A stretch of 64,000 nucleotides of DNA from Cohnella endophytica (GCF_003628305.1 NZ_RBZM01000001.1:388896-452895); one strand, 5' to 3'. Counted from the stretch's first letter, positions 19,878-30,358 are shown. The notes: generated by a model not told the origin, from the letters alone. Made by a program: numbers and translations.

Positions 19878-22004
19878 GTGACCGTTCAATCTTCGATTAT
19901 CCCCGATCTTAACAACATGAGATTTCAGTACCAATCGGAATTGTCCATCTATACGGAGAAGTTGGCGGAAGGAAGGTTGTTGTTCGCCGGGTTTCAAGAT
20001 AATGGCACATCGATCTACGAACATACGGACTTAAAAGATAAACCGTCCTTCGACCTGACGATCGACGGACAATCCATGAATTACGGGTGGGAGTTCAGCG
20101 ACTTTGTTACCCGTCGGGATGAGCTTGGGAACACGACCGGAACGTTGACGTTAAAGCATGAGCGGAGCCCGGTTCAGTTAAAGGTCATCACCATCTGCTC
20201 CGGATTCGGCTTCTTCAAGAGAACGATGGAAATCACCAATCTATCGGACGAGGCGACGATCGGCCTTACGAATATGGTCCCTTTCAAGGGATGCATTTGG
20301 AATATTACCGATAACATAGCCGATAATCTGCGAGACGACACGGTAGCGCCTTATTCCGTCGGACGATTCAAGGATTTGTATTGGGGGAACGAGGGAAACT
20401 TCGCATGGCAGGATATTCCGGTGAACACAGGCATTTTCTTTCAATCGACATTTGGCATGAGCGGGCATAGCAGCCCTTTCTTTGTCCTGCGCAACAATAT
20501 AAACGGCGGCTATTTCGTCTGTCAGATGGGTTGGTCGGCGAACTGGAAGTCGGCCGTCTTCGCCGATTATTTCAACGATAGCCGCCTTCCGAACAAGATC
20601 AACTTAAACTTCGAGATCCAGCCGATGACGCCTTCTCCCGCTAGATTGATCGCGCCGGGAGAAACGATCGTCGCTCCGGACATGCATATCGGGATGAGCC
20701 ATGTCGATCTCGATACGGCGATTCAGAACCTGCATGCCTACTTGCGGCAATCCGTCCTGCGGCAGGTCGGAGACGGGTTGCAGCCCGTTATTTATAACCA
20801 AGCCGGTTACATGGTACCTGGTTATAAGCAGCCGGAGATGAGCGAAGAGGGACTGAAGCACGAGGTAGACATCGCAGCCGAGCTAGGCGCGGAGCTCTTC
20901 ATGATCGATGCCGGATGGTACGGTAAGAACGGGGAAGCGGGAACGGATTGGGGCAATACGACGGGCGATTGGTTCGCCGCGGATATCCTTCCTAATGATC
21001 TGTTTCCCGTCTACGAGCACGCGCGTTCGAAAGGTTTGAAATGCGGGTTATGGGTTGAAATCGAAACCGCCGGATCGAAATCCAATCTTGCCGAGGCCCA
21101 TCCCGATTGGTTTCTGACGAAGTACGGGAGTACGTTCCCGAGAGTGCTCGACCTCTCGAAACCCGAGGTAAAGCAATTCGTAGAGTCCGAGATTATTCGG
21201 CTAGTGGAAAAATATCAATTGGATATGTTCCGTTTGGATTACAATTCAAGCTCCAACGAGGGGGGCTTTAACCTTAAGGAAGGCCGGAACGAGAATACGC
21301 ATTGGCGTCATATGGAGGCCATTTACGAGATTTTCGAACGGGTCGGCAAGCGGTTTCCCAACCTTCAGCTAGAGAACTGCGCCAGCGGAGGCGGAAGGAC
21401 GGACTTAGGCATCGTTAGCCGATTTACGACGACCTGGGTTTCCGATTGGTTCAAGATGCCGCGGACGGTGAGAATCTTGAATGGCATGAGCATGGCACTT
21501 CCGCCTGAATATATCAACAGGTCGTACTCACCAGGTATGGACGGGAATTTGGACACCCAAATGCACGTGATTATGATGGGACATCCGATGCTGTGCGGAG
21601 TTACGCCTTCGCTCGCTTCAGCGAATCCCGCCATCATGGCTTGCGCCAAAAAATATATCGGCATCTACAAGGATTTCATCCGCACCTTCCACCGGGCGGC
21701 AAAGGTTTATCATCATACGCCGGTCATTCCCGGAGCCGACGGTTCAGGCTGGGCCGCGCTGGAGTACGTTTCCGAAGACCGGAAAAAAGCCGTGGCGACC
21801 GTATTCCGTCTAGTCAACGCGGATGAAGATCGCTATACGATGAAATTCAAAGGCCTCGATAAAGGCGCGAACTATCGCGTGCGAATCGAGCCCGAAGGAA
21901 GCGAGTTCGTTGTCGGCGGTTACGTGTTATCAAGAGAAGGACTCACGATCGAGCTGGATACGGCATTAACTTCGCAAATGATTTTGCTGACGGAAACGGA
22001 TTAA
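19878..22004 (+). CDS. Alpha-galactosidase, GH36 family
   Basis: 708 residues, near the usual 720-740. The protein has an N-terminal beta-supersandwich, a TIM barrel from about residue 310 and a C-terminal beta domain. Visible catalytic motifs are FMIDAGWYG, the nucleophile Asp in MFRLDYN, CASGGGR and the acid/base Asp in TTTWVSDWFK. It removes alpha-galactose from oligosaccharides in the cytoplasm (no signal peptide). The start is GTG 19878 with GGAGGGA about 6 bases upstream; a TTG at 19857 lies before that site and was rejected. First gene of the enzyme run. Confidence 0.93.
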   Translation: MTVQSSIIPDLNNMRFQYQSELSIYTEKLAEGRLLFAGFQDNGTSIYEHTDLKDKPSFDLTIDGQSMNYGWEFSDFVTRRDELGNTTGTLTLKHERSPVQLKVITICSGFGFFKRTMEITNLSDEATIGLTNMVPFKGCIWNITDNIADNLRDDTVAPYSVGRFKDLYWGNEGNFAWQDIPVNTGIFFQSTFGMSGHSSPFFVLRNNINGGYFVCQMGWSANWKSAVFADYFNDSRLPNKINLNFEIQPMTPSPARLIAPGETIVAPDMHIGMSHVDLDTAIQNLHAYLRQSVLRQVGDGLQPVIYNQAGYMVPGYKQPEMSEEGLKHEVDIAAELGAELFMIDAGWYGKNGEAGTDWGNTTGDWFAADILPNDLFPVYEHARSKGLKCGLWVEIETAGSKSNLAEAHPDWFLTKYGSTFPRVLDLSKPEVKQFVESEIIRLVEKYQLDMFRLDYNSSSNEGGFNLKEGRNENTHWRHMEAIYEIFERVGKRFPNLQLENCASGGGRTDLGIVSRFTTTWVSDWFKMPRTVRILNGMSMALPPEYINRSYSPGMDGNLDTQMHVIMMGHPMLCGVTPSLASANPAIMACAKKYIGIYKDFIRTFHRAAKVYHHTPVIPGADGSGWAALEYVSEDRKKAVATVFRLVNADEDRYTMKFKGLDKGANYRVRIEPEGSEFVVGGYVLSREGLTIELDTALTSQMILLTETD

Positions 22005-22019
22005 CGGGAGGATCAACTC

Positions 22020-23702
22020 ATGAAAGTAAGTTATTCGGGCCTTGCGATCGTACCCACGAAGCCGGCTTCCATGAATCTAATCATCGAGCCTGGGCGCATA
22101 CATGCCGGCGATCAGGTCATCGAGCTTGACGCAGCCTCTTCGATTTGTATTCGCGAGGCCGGACAAAGGCAGTATAACAACCAACTCTATCGCATAGTAG
22201 GCGAAGGCACGGCTTCCCCGAGCGGCTGGAATGGAGAGAATCTTCGCGGCACGGCCGGAATGCCTTATCAACGCATGGTTCCCGGTTCGCTTCAGGTGTA
22301 TTCGAAGGATCGAGAGAAGCGTTATGTTCCGGAAGTAGATTATACGCAAGACAGCTATTGGGGTTCTATTAGGCGCCATCCGCAAGGGGAGATCGGCGTC
22401 GGTCAAGAGCTTTCCATTGATTATACCGTTTGGTTATGCCGATATGATGCCATCGTTCTGCTCGAGAACGGAACGATACAAGTCGTTGAAGGCGATAGCG
22501 AGGCGCCGGAATCTCGCGAGCTGCTGCTGCCCGAGCCGCCGGCGGTCAAAACGGGGTTTGTGCTGGCCCATGTTTTCACGGGCTGGGGACAATCCTGTAT
22601 CTATGGCGGAGGGTGTCTGATCGCTGCGAATAGTTCAACGTCTTCCCGTTCGACGAAGACACTGCCGGTTCTCGCGGGACGATATGAGGACATGGTGGAA
22701 CGCACCTACGTAGTCGAGGTTACGGCCGAAGAAGGTGATTCCCAAGGACAATACCAAGTCCGAATCGGGGCAACGGGAGAGGATTATGGCACGAACGATA
22801 TCATTACGATGGATACTTTGCGATGGACGGAACCCAAACGGCTGCCGCACGATCGGAAGCTGCCGTTGCTGCTGCAATCCGCCTACCGATATCCGGTAAG
22901 CTGGGGGCTGGAGCTTGATTTTTCACAATGGGGGTCGGATGCCAATCTTGACTTGTCCGGAGAGTATACGGTTACAGCCTATCCCGAAATGATTTTCGAT
23001 AGAAGGCCGGCGCTGAACGGAATCGATCCGCTTGACATTATTCCATTGGAACAACGCAGCCATCTGGACGGTTTCAGGGAGAAGATCGCTTCCGGCACTC
23101 CAGTACGCATTGCTTTTTTTGGAGCAAGCAACGCGAACTCCGGATTATGGCCTGGCCAAGTCGTAAGAGAGCTGAGGCAAGCTTATCCGCAAACCGCAAT
23201 CTCAACTTCGGTCTTAGCTTATGGCGGAGAAGAGATGCGCCATGGCATGCATCGTTTCCATCGCGAGGTATTGCCTGTGCAACCGGACTTGATCGTGATG
23301 GAGTATTTCATTAACGATGTCTGCTACGGCAATCCGGAGGAGACCGAACAAGCGGCCCGCTTCATTCTGCAGAGCATACAAAATGCCGGAATCCCGTGTA
23401 TCGTTCTTACGAATAACGGAGCGAATCCGCTTTTTTCAAGAAACGGCTCTTCAAGCAGCTTTCAAAAATATCATGAGCTGTATCGCGGCCTAGCCTCCGA
23501 ATATCAAATGGCTTTCATCGGAGCTTACGCCTATTTCAGCAATCTCCATTTGTACGGAAAGTATTTTCTAACGGAGCTGAAAGGGAACATGGTGAACCAT
23601 CCTTACGGGATTATCGATCGGAATTGGGGGGTGTTCGATCGCGTGCTCAGTAACGCGATCTTGAAAATACTCGGTACATCGGGAGGAAACGATGGACAAT
23701 AA
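22020..23702 (+). CDS. SGNH/GDSL-type hydrolase with N-terminal beta domains
   Basis: 560 residues. The N-terminal ~350 are beta-rich and unrecognised. The C-terminal ~210 show an SGNH fold: block I IAFFGASNANSG, with Ser in the GAS triplet in place of GDS, a FIND stretch matching the GxND block, and a late NHPYGIID supplying His/Asp. Such enzymes remove acetyl or other acyl esters from glycans. No signal peptide. GGGAGG lies before the ATG. It overlaps the GH32-like gene by 11 bp. A second, unrelated-looking SGNH enzyme ends the operon (37122). Substrate unknown. Confidence 0.7.
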   Translation: MKVSYSGLAIVPTKPASMNLIIEPGRIHAGDQVIELDAASSICIREAGQRQYNNQLYRIVGEGTASPSGWNGENLRGTAGMPYQRMVPGSLQVYSKDREKRYVPEVDYTQDSYWGSIRRHPQGEIGVGQELSIDYTVWLCRYDAIVLLENGTIQVVEGDSEAPESRELLLPEPPAVKTGFVLAHVFTGWGQSCIYGGGCLIAANSSTSSRSTKTLPVLAGRYEDMVERTYVVEVTAEEGDSQGQYQVRIGATGEDYGTNDIITMDTLRWTEPKRLPHDRKLPLLLQSAYRYPVSWGLELDFSQWGSDANLDLSGEYTVTAYPEMIFDRRPALNGIDPLDIIPLEQRSHLDGFREKIASGTPVRIAFFGASNANSGLWPGQVVRELRQAYPQTAISTSVLAYGGEEMRHGMHRFHREVLPVQPDLIVMEYFINDVCYGNPEETEQAARFILQSIQNAGIPCIVLTNNGANPLFSRNGSSSSFQKYHELYRGLASEYQMAFIGAYAYFSNLHLYGKYFLTELKGNMVNHPYGIIDRNWGVFDRVLSNAILKILGTSGGNDGQ

Positions 23703-25257
23703 AACGATCGAAGAGTCCATTCGGACGCTCAATCAATTTAGAATGCTACTGCTTGGAGACCGCTACCGTCCTGGGTATCACTTTGCCATGCCCGAAGGCT
23801 TCGGATTGCCGGGCGATCCGAACGGCGCTTTTTTTGCGAATGGCAGATATCATCTGATGTATCTCTATAAAAACTGCACAAGCACGACCGACGGTTTCAA
23901 TTGGGGCCATATTTCGAGCCATAATCTGGTTCACTGGCGCGCTCATCCGGATGCGTTATTCCCAAGCCAGGGGGATAACGGTGCTTTCAGCGGCGGAGCC
24001 TTTGTCGATGACGACAATACCGTATACCTCTCTTATTCGAGTTTGGCGACAAGTCTGGAGACGATGGCGGGCGGAGGAGTGGGGATTGCCAGAAGCTCGG
24101 ACAGACACTACGACCATTGGGAAAAATTCGAGACGCTGGCGATCCAAAGCACGGTAAACGGAATTACTGAAGTCATCGGCGGCAATGGTGAAACCGTGTA
24201 TGCGGGGAGCTGCGACCCAAGCAATATTTGGAAAAAAGACGGCGTGTATTATATGCAAACCGGGAATTTATGCGTGCTGGGCAAGTACGGAAGAAAGGAA
24301 GATTCCCCGCTTGAGGCAAGGGGAGACTGGACGGATTTATTCCGATCTACGGATTTGAAGAAGTGGGAATACGTTGACCGCTTCTATGTAAGGGATCGTT
24401 CGAACAAATGGACGCTAGAATCCGAAGACGATATGTGCGCAAGCTTCTTCCCGCTTCCTCCGTCCAGACAAGGAGGGGCGCCGAGCGGCAAATACTTACA
24501 GCTTTTCATTTCGCATAATAAGGGCTGCCAATATTACATCGGCGAATATCGCGACGATCGATTGCTGCCGGAAACTCACGGACGCATGACCTGGGCAGAC
24601 ACCGCATTCTGCGCTCCGGAAGCATTGATGGACGATAAAGGCCGGCAGATCATGTGGGCATGGATCGTCGATAATCTGGAAGACGAATCAAGCTTCGGGT
24701 GGTCCGGCGTGTATAGCTTGCCAAGAAGCTTATGGCTGGGAGAGGACAATACGTTACGTATGGCGCCGGTAGATGAGCTTGCTTTGTTGAGGTATAACGC
24801 CAAGAGCTTTCCGGCAATAGAGCTATCCGGAGGAGAGAAGCTGGAGCTGGATGGAATAAACGGCGAATCTTCCGAGATTAAGCTGACGATCGCGCCCGGG
24901 ACCGCTCGGAAGTCGGGTTTGAAGGTGCGCGCTTCGCCGGACGAAGAGGAAGTCACCCTGCTCTATTACGATGCCGAAACGAAAGAACTTGTCTTCGATT
25001 CGACGCGCAGCGGCGTCAACGGCTGGAAGGTTAGAGAAGCCGCGCCTTTTCAATTGAAACAATCCGAACAACTCGAATTAACGATCTATATCGATAAATC
25101 CGTTATCGAGATTTTCGCCAATGAGCGTCAAGCTATAACAAGACGGGTTTATCCGGAGAGATCGGACAGTACGGGCGTCTACCTCTTCACCGAAGGCGGC
25201 GCGGCTTCATTCGATGCGATTCAAGTATGGGAAATGATGCCTTCGAATTTCTGTTAA
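23692..25257 (+). CDS. GH32-like glycosidase (five-bladed propeller) with unusual acid/base region
   Basis: 521 residues: N-terminal five-bladed beta-propeller and a C-terminal beta-sandwich (ELTIYIDKSVIEIFAN, then RRVYPERSDSTGV) typical of GH32 fructosidases. Nucleophile Asp42 is in LPGDPNGAFF (canonical NDPNG). The RDP motif is present as SCDPSNIW with Asp175, its Arg replaced by Cys. The EC motif reads ESEDDMCASFFPL: the residue before Cys249 is Met, and the nearest Glu is 245. This matches a divergent GH32 subgroup rather than classical levanases or invertases, so beta-fructosidase activity is uncertain. A deletion relic of a close homologue lies at 9861. Confidence 0.8.
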   Translation: MDNKTIEESIRTLNQFRMLLLGDRYRPGYHFAMPEGFGLPGDPNGAFFANGRYHLMYLYKNCTSTTDGFNWGHISSHNLVHWRAHPDALFPSQGDNGAFSGGAFVDDDNTVYLSYSSLATSLETMAGGGVGIARSSDRHYDHWEKFETLAIQSTVNGITEVIGGNGETVYAGSCDPSNIWKKDGVYYMQTGNLCVLGKYGRKEDSPLEARGDWTDLFRSTDLKKWEYVDRFYVRDRSNKWTLESEDDMCASFFPLPPSRQGGAPSGKYLQLFISHNKGCQYYIGEYRDDRLLPETHGRMTWADTAFCAPEALMDDKGRQIMWAWIVDNLEDESSFGWSGVYSLPRSLWLGEDNTLRMAPVDELALLRYNAKSFPAIELSGGEKLELDGINGESSEIKLTIAPGTARKSGLKVRASPDEEEVTLLYYDAETKELVFDSTRSGVNGWKVREAAPFQLKQSEQLELTIYIDKSVIEIFANERQAITRRVYPERSDSTGVYLFTEGGAASFDAIQVWEMMPSNFC

Positions 25258-25287
25258 AACTAATCCTACAAAAGCGAGATGATCCTT

Positions 25288-25992
25288 GTGAACATATTGG
25301 CGATAGGCGCACATCCGGACGACATTGAAGTATTCTGTGCCGGAACTTTATTGAAATACAAACAGCAGGGCCACAACATCTTTATCGCGCTGACAACGAG
25401 CGGTAATATCGGTTCGAATGAGTATGCAAGCAGAGAGGAAATCGCTCTGGCGAGGGAAAACGAGCAACTAGAAGCGGCCAAGATCATGGGCGCCCAAGTC
25501 AAGTTTCTCAGATTCGACGATCAGGGCTTACAGGACACTCCCGAAACGCGGCGAGCCGTCATCAACGCCATTCGATGGGCGAATCCGGACGTCATTCTGG
25601 CCAACTATCCCGAGGATCCCAGTACGGACCACGCCGTTACCGGGAAAATCGTCAGCGAAGTTATGCTATCGATTCCAGGCAAGCTGATCCCGGCGGATGA
25701 ACCGCCCATTGCCAAAAATCCTTCGCTATTCTACTACGGGACGCCTGTGGGAATCGGCTTTTTGCCGGAAGTCTATGTCGACATCACCGATGTATACGAA
25801 TTGAAAAAGGAAGCTTTAACCAAGCATACCAGCCAGTTTAACTGGATGGATGTCTATCAGACGCACGGGTTGCTCGATATTCTGGAAATCACGGACAAAT
25901 TTAGAGGGCTTCAAGCCGGGTTCATCTATGCCGAAGGCTATCGAGCGTTCCGGCTCCACGGCTATATGCCGAATTTTAAATTGCTTCCATAA
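25288..25992 (+). CDS. PIG-L family N-deacetylase, copy 2
   Basis: 234 residues from GTG 25288; an ATG at 25279 would add three residues, but the paralogue at 7925 starts exactly at the GTG-equivalent position. Zinc motifs GAHPDD and STDHAVTG are intact, so both copies look active. Differences between the copies cluster around residues 47-62 and 155-180, near the likely substrate rim, so specificity may differ. It sits between the GH32-like gene and the uncharacterised TIM barrel, an arrangement echoed in scrambled form at 7.9-10.1 kb. Confidence 0.9.
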   Translation: MNILAIGAHPDDIEVFCAGTLLKYKQQGHNIFIALTTSGNIGSNEYASREEIALARENEQLEAAKIMGAQVKFLRFDDQGLQDTPETRRAVINAIRWANPDVILANYPEDPSTDHAVTGKIVSEVMLSIPGKLIPADEPPIAKNPSLFYYGTPVGIGFLPEVYVDITDVYELKKEALTKHTSQFNWMDVYQTHGLLDILEITDKFRGLQAGFIYAEGYRAFRLHGYMPNFKLLP

Positions 25993-26015
25993 TCGATCTA
26001 TTAGGAGTGAATGAG

Positions 26016-27617
26016 ATGAAACTGCAATATAGCATGGCACATGAGCCATTACTGGATGTCAACTCGCGGGATACCTTGGTTGCGAATATGAAAAAAGCCG
26101 GAATCGAGAAAATTTGGATCGCCGGCTTCTTCTCCGGCAATATGGTCGATATCGAAGAGCTTAAGCAAGCCAAGGCGTTCGCGGAATCGCACGGGCTGGA
26201 GGTCGGTGCGGTAACGATCCCGATCGGGCACCCGGGTAATGCGCTGAATCCGGACGATCCCGATCTGGATCTGGAAATCCCCAAGCATTGGCATTATCGG
26301 GTCGATAGCAGGGGAGAAACCGTCTATTATTGCGGGGCGATCGATGCTTGTCTGATCGAGGACAACGGCAAGGTGGCAAAGCAACTGCGTGACGCGGGCT
26401 TCAAAGAGGTGTTCCTGGACGATGATCTGCGGGCCGGCAACTTTAACGAGTTTATTGAAGGCTGTTATTGCGAAGCTTGCGTGACGGAATTTAATGCGAT
26501 CTATGGCCGTCAGGAAACAAGGGAATCGTTACTGGTCCAAGTCTCGCAGAAGCTGAACGCGGAAGTCATGAAGGATTGGGTCGCGTTCCAATGCGTTAAA
26601 GTGACGGACGTGGTGAAGGCTACGGACATCGAGGGCGTTCAACCCGGGATTATGGTGATGCATTTCGGCGATGAACGGCACGGGATCGATATTCCTTCCA
26701 TTCGCGAGCAAATACCGGACACGTTGTTCCGGGTGGGAGAGTATCAATTTAATGATGCAAGATTCACGAATCCCCATGCGAAAGCGGAAGAGTTGCTCGG
26801 TATAATCTACCACCTGAGCTTTATCGATAAGAAATTCGCGTACAGCGAATCGACGATTTTTCCGCCGCGCTCTTTAAAGGAGCATAACCTGGTCTATAAA
26901 GCGATGCTGGCCATTACGGCCGGTCTTGAGAATGTGCTGTTCATGAGCGGTACTTGGGTGCTGGAGGAAAGCTATTGGCATGCAATAGCAGTTGCGCTTC
27001 CGGTAATGCGAGAGTTGGACAGAGAGACCGCGAACGTGCCAAGAGAATATCCGGTGCATCTTGCGTACGGCACGCATGGCGCTTATGCGGAAGCCTTCGT
27101 CCCGACGAGTCTTCCTCTGTTGGCGGGTATGCCGGTTAAAGCCGTTCGCTCGGACCAGAGCGGCGAGGGCGGGGAATTGCTGTTATTTTTCGGTGACTAT
27201 CAATTTGGGGCACAATGGCAGGAGCAGTTGCCTCGCTATAAGCAAGTCGTGTTTGACCAAGCGGCAGCTACGAAAAATAAAGATATCCTCCAACAGCTGC
27301 AGCTAACGACAAACAATATTACTTTCTGGGATCAGCAAGCGACAGCAAAACCTTCCGTCGAACAAATTTCTTCGCTGCAGCGGCTAGTGGCCCAGGGCTC
27401 GTGGAATTTCCCGCGGTTCGTCGAGGGGAACCATATCGGCTTGGTATGGCTCAAAGACAGCGGCAAGTGTATTTTGTTTAATTTGTTGGAAACGGTGAAT
27501 CAGGGAATTCTCCACTGGGCAGGTCGCCAGTATCCCATTTTGCTGCAACCATTGTCCTTTGCGATTGTTGACGGCGAGGGTGCCGTGACGGCATACCATA
27601 CGGAAGTCGCGCTTTAG
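26016..27617 (+). CDS. Uncharacterised TIM-barrel protein with GH42-like cysteine site
   Basis: 533 residues. I do not recognise a named family. An N-terminal barrel of about 330 residues alternates strands and helices; a C-terminal alpha/beta domain (YPVHLAYG, then LLLFFGDYQF) resembles the trimerisation (class I glutamine-amidotransferase-like) domain of GH42 beta-galactosidases, and a short beta domain ends the chain. Cysteines 106, 150, 152 and 155 (C...CxCxxC) resemble the zinc site of GH42. A conserved acidic motif, Asp135-Asp136-Asp137-Leu-Arg139, precedes it. The same combination occurs in the protein at 52490. ATG 26016 has AGGAG 8 bases upstream; the relic at 9965 begins at the same residue. 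Probably a glycosidase; reaction unknown. Confidence 0.6.
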   Translation: MKLQYSMAHEPLLDVNSRDTLVANMKKAGIEKIWIAGFFSGNMVDIEELKQAKAFAESHGLEVGAVTIPIGHPGNALNPDDPDLDLEIPKHWHYRVDSRGETVYYCGAIDACLIEDNGKVAKQLRDAGFKEVFLDDDLRAGNFNEFIEGCYCEACVTEFNAIYGRQETRESLLVQVSQKLNAEVMKDWVAFQCVKVTDVVKATDIEGVQPGIMVMHFGDERHGIDIPSIREQIPDTLFRVGEYQFNDARFTNPHAKAEELLGIIYHLSFIDKKFAYSESTIFPPRSLKEHNLVYKAMLAITAGLENVLFMSGTWVLEESYWHAIAVALPVMRELDRETANVPREYPVHLAYGTHGAYAEAFVPTSLPLLAGMPVKAVRSDQSGEGGELLLFFGDYQFGAQWQEQLPRYKQVVFDQAAATKNKDILQQLQLTTNNITFWDQQATAKPSVEQISSLQRLVAQGSWNFPRFVEGNHIGLVWLKDSGKCILFNLLETVNQGILHWAGRQYPILLQPLSFAIVDGEGAVTAYHTEVAL

Positions 27618-27655
27618 GAGTTAATCTGCTGATCGTTCCCATTGGAGGCGGTTTC

Positions 27656-30346
27656 ATGAATAGCATCATCCCGACGAATCTCAAAACGGAATACTTATAC
27701 AACCCGCTTGGCATCGATTCGTCGCACCCTAGATTGAGTTGGATGATCGAAACCAAGACAAGAGGTTTTCTCCAATCCGCTTATCGCATTCTCGTCTCCT
27801 CGGATAGACAGCAGCTCCTTGATGAATCCGGATTCGTATGGGATTCGGGGAAAGTGAATTCGGATCAATCCGTGTTCGTTCCCTATAACGGGACTCCGCT
27901 TTTGTCTAACGAGCGATATTATTGGAAAGTCCGCGTATGGGATACGAGAGGCAATCTATCCGCTTGGAGCGAAGTTAGCGAATGGTCCATGGGGCTTCTG
28001 AGCCAGAGCGAGTGGAAGGCGAATTGGATCGGCGAGGTTTTTAAACCCGTAGAAGGTAACCGGGAAGTCAGCTTCTTCCGTAAATCCTTTACGATCGGAA
28101 AACCGATTCAAAGAGCGACGATCTATGCGACTGCCTTCGGCGCGATCGAGGTCAGTCTCAACGGCAGCCGCGTCGGGGAGGACTATTTTGCTCCGGAATG
28201 GACCGATTATCATACAAGAGTGCATTACAGGACTTATGATGTCACCTCTTTGCTTCACGTGGGCTCGAATGCCGTCGGGAGTATTCTCGGAGAGGGATGG
28301 TACAGCGGTCACATCGCTTGGTACGGGAAAAACCTCTATGGCGAGGCGCTTCGTTTTATGTTGCAGCTGTACGTCCGTTACGAAGACGGGACGGAGGAAA
28401 CAATCGTCTCGGATTCCTCGTGGAAAGAGAGCAAGGGACCGATTGCGTTCTCGGATTTTCTAATGGGCGAGAGCTACGACGCCAGATTGGAGCACGATGG
28501 GTGGAACGAAGCGGGCTTTGATGATTCGGCTTGGCGCAGCCCGCATGTGTATGGCGATTTCAAAGGATGGATCAATGCCCAGATCAGCCCGCCAATCCGA
28601 GTCGTGGAAGAAAAGGAGCCGATAACGGAGCAAAAAGTCGTGCCCGGATCGCTGCTCATCGATATCGGTCAGAATATGGTCGGTTGGGTTCGAATCAAGG
28701 TGACAGGCGATCGGGGATCTAAGGTTACATTGCGATATGCGGAAGTGTTGAACCCAGACGGTTCGATCTACACGGATAACCTGCGAACGGCTAAACAAAC
28801 GGACACCTATACCCTCAAAGGCGAGGGAATAGAAATATACGAACCTAAGTTTACGTTTCACGGATTCAGATATGTGGAGATCACCGCTTCCGCCGACGTG
28901 AAAGTGACGCAAATCACGGGTCGCGTCATCCACAATTCGATGAAATCGACAGGCAAGCTCATCACTTCCGATTCAGGCGTTAATCAATTGTTCAGCAACA
29001 TCCTTTGGACGCAACGCGCGAACTTTATTAGCGTCCCAACGGACTGTCCCCAGCGGGACGAGCGGATGGGGTGGACCGGGGATGCTCAAGTCTTCTCCCG
29101 TACCGCATCGTATAACATGGACGTTGCGGGCTTTTTCGCGAAGTATATGACCGATATCGTGGACGCGCAACGGAAAACGGGCGCTTTTACGGATACGGCG
29201 CCATTTCTCAAAGGATTCTCGGATTGGAGTACGTTCGTCGCTTCCGCGGGCTGGGCCGATGCGGGCGTTATCATTCCATGGACGATGTACAGCGTCTATG
29301 AAGATCGAAGGATCATCGAGGACAATTATGATGCGATGGCCGCCTGGCTCGCATTCCTGGTCAAGATGAATCCGAGCCTGTTGCGCACGGATACCCAGTA
29401 TTATGGGGATTGGTTATCCCTTAACGCGAGTACGCCGATGGATTTGTTCGCAACCGCTTACTTCGCCTATTGCGCTAAGCTAATGGCGGCAATGTCGGAG
29501 GCGGTCGGGAAAACGGAGCAAGCTGCCTCGTACGCCGCATTATTCGAACAAATTCGTTCCCGATTCATCGAAGCCTTCGTAGCCGAGGACGGACGAATCG
29601 CGGGAGAGACTCAGACAGGTTATGCGTTGGCGTTGTTCATGGAATTGCTTCCCGAGGAAACAAGACGGAAAGCAGCCGCCCATCTGGTCGCGGATATCGA
29701 GCAACGCGGCTGGCATATTACGACGGGGATCCATGGCATCAAATATTTGTTGCCTGTTCTATGCGAAGCAGGCTATGAGGAAGCATCTTATCGACTGCTG
29801 CTTCAAGAAACGTATCCTTCATGGCTGTACTCCATTCGAAACGGAGCGACGACGATCTGGGAAAGATGGGACGGCTGGACCGAGGAGAAAGGGTTCCAGA
29901 ATCCGGGCATGAACTCTTTTAACCATTACGCGCTTGGCGCCGTGGGGGAATGGATGTTTCGTTACATGGGAGGGATTGATAAGTCATCCGAAACCCCCGG
30001 GTACAAACATATTCAAATTCGTCCATTCCTAAACGACAGCCTCACGCTCGTGGATTGCCAATATGAAAGCAGTTACGGTACGATCCGGAATCGATGGTCG
30101 ATCGTCGACGGTTTCGCCGAGCTTCAGGTGACGATTCCGCCGAATACGAAAGCTGACATCTTTATTCCGTACATCGACGGAGAGCAAGTGTATGAGAGCG
30201 GAGAGCCTGTACTCTACGTGGCGAATAATCGGGTAGGCGAGTCCATTATCGATTTAGGGATCGTCGGACCAAGACGAGTCTTCCAGATAGGGTCCGGCGA
30301 ATACCGTTTCCGGACTCGGTTCAAATCCAATGGGGCTGGGAAATAG
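27656..30346 (+). CDS. Alpha-L-rhamnosidase, GH78 family (complete)
   Basis: 896 residues, a normal GH78 length. Domains in order: fibronectin-like Bac_rhamnosid_N (residues 5-110, YLYNPLGIDSSHPRLSW), two beta-sandwich domains to about 420, the (alpha/alpha)6 barrel with VPTDCPQRDERMGWTGDAQ (about residue 460, containing the general-acid Glu), and a C-terminal beta domain. Cytoplasmic, no signal peptide. GGAGGCGG precedes the ATG. It releases terminal rhamnose from imported oligosaccharides or glycosides. A second, truncated GH78 starts the window. Confidence 0.95.
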   Translation: MNSIIPTNLKTEYLYNPLGIDSSHPRLSWMIETKTRGFLQSAYRILVSSDRQQLLDESGFVWDSGKVNSDQSVFVPYNGTPLLSNERYYWKVRVWDTRGNLSAWSEVSEWSMGLLSQSEWKANWIGEVFKPVEGNREVSFFRKSFTIGKPIQRATIYATAFGAIEVSLNGSRVGEDYFAPEWTDYHTRVHYRTYDVTSLLHVGSNAVGSILGEGWYSGHIAWYGKNLYGEALRFMLQLYVRYEDGTEETIVSDSSWKESKGPIAFSDFLMGESYDARLEHDGWNEAGFDDSAWRSPHVYGDFKGWINAQISPPIRVVEEKEPITEQKVVPGSLLIDIGQNMVGWVRIKVTGDRGSKVTLRYAEVLNPDGSIYTDNLRTAKQTDTYTLKGEGIEIYEPKFTFHGFRYVEITASADVKVTQITGRVIHNSMKSTGKLITSDSGVNQLFSNILWTQRANFISVPTDCPQRDERMGWTGDAQVFSRTASYNMDVAGFFAKYMTDIVDAQRKTGAFTDTAPFLKGFSDWSTFVASAGWADAGVIIPWTMYSVYEDRRIIEDNYDAMAAWLAFLVKMNPSLLRTDTQYYGDWLSLNASTPMDLFATAYFAYCAKLMAAMSEAVGKTEQAASYAALFEQIRSRFIEAFVAEDGRIAGETQTGYALALFMELLPEETRRKAAAHLVADIEQRGWHITTGIHGIKYLLPVLCEAGYEEASYRLLLQETYPSWLYSIRNGATTIWERWDGWTEEKGFQNPGMNSFNHYALGAVGEWMFRYMGGIDKSSETPGYKHIQIRPFLNDSLTLVDCQYESSYGTIRNRWSIVDGFAELQVTIPPNTKADIFIPYIDGEQVYESGEPVLYVANNRVGESIIDLGIVGPRRVFQIGSGEYRFRTRFKSNGAGK

Positions 30347-30358
30347 GAGGAATCACGC

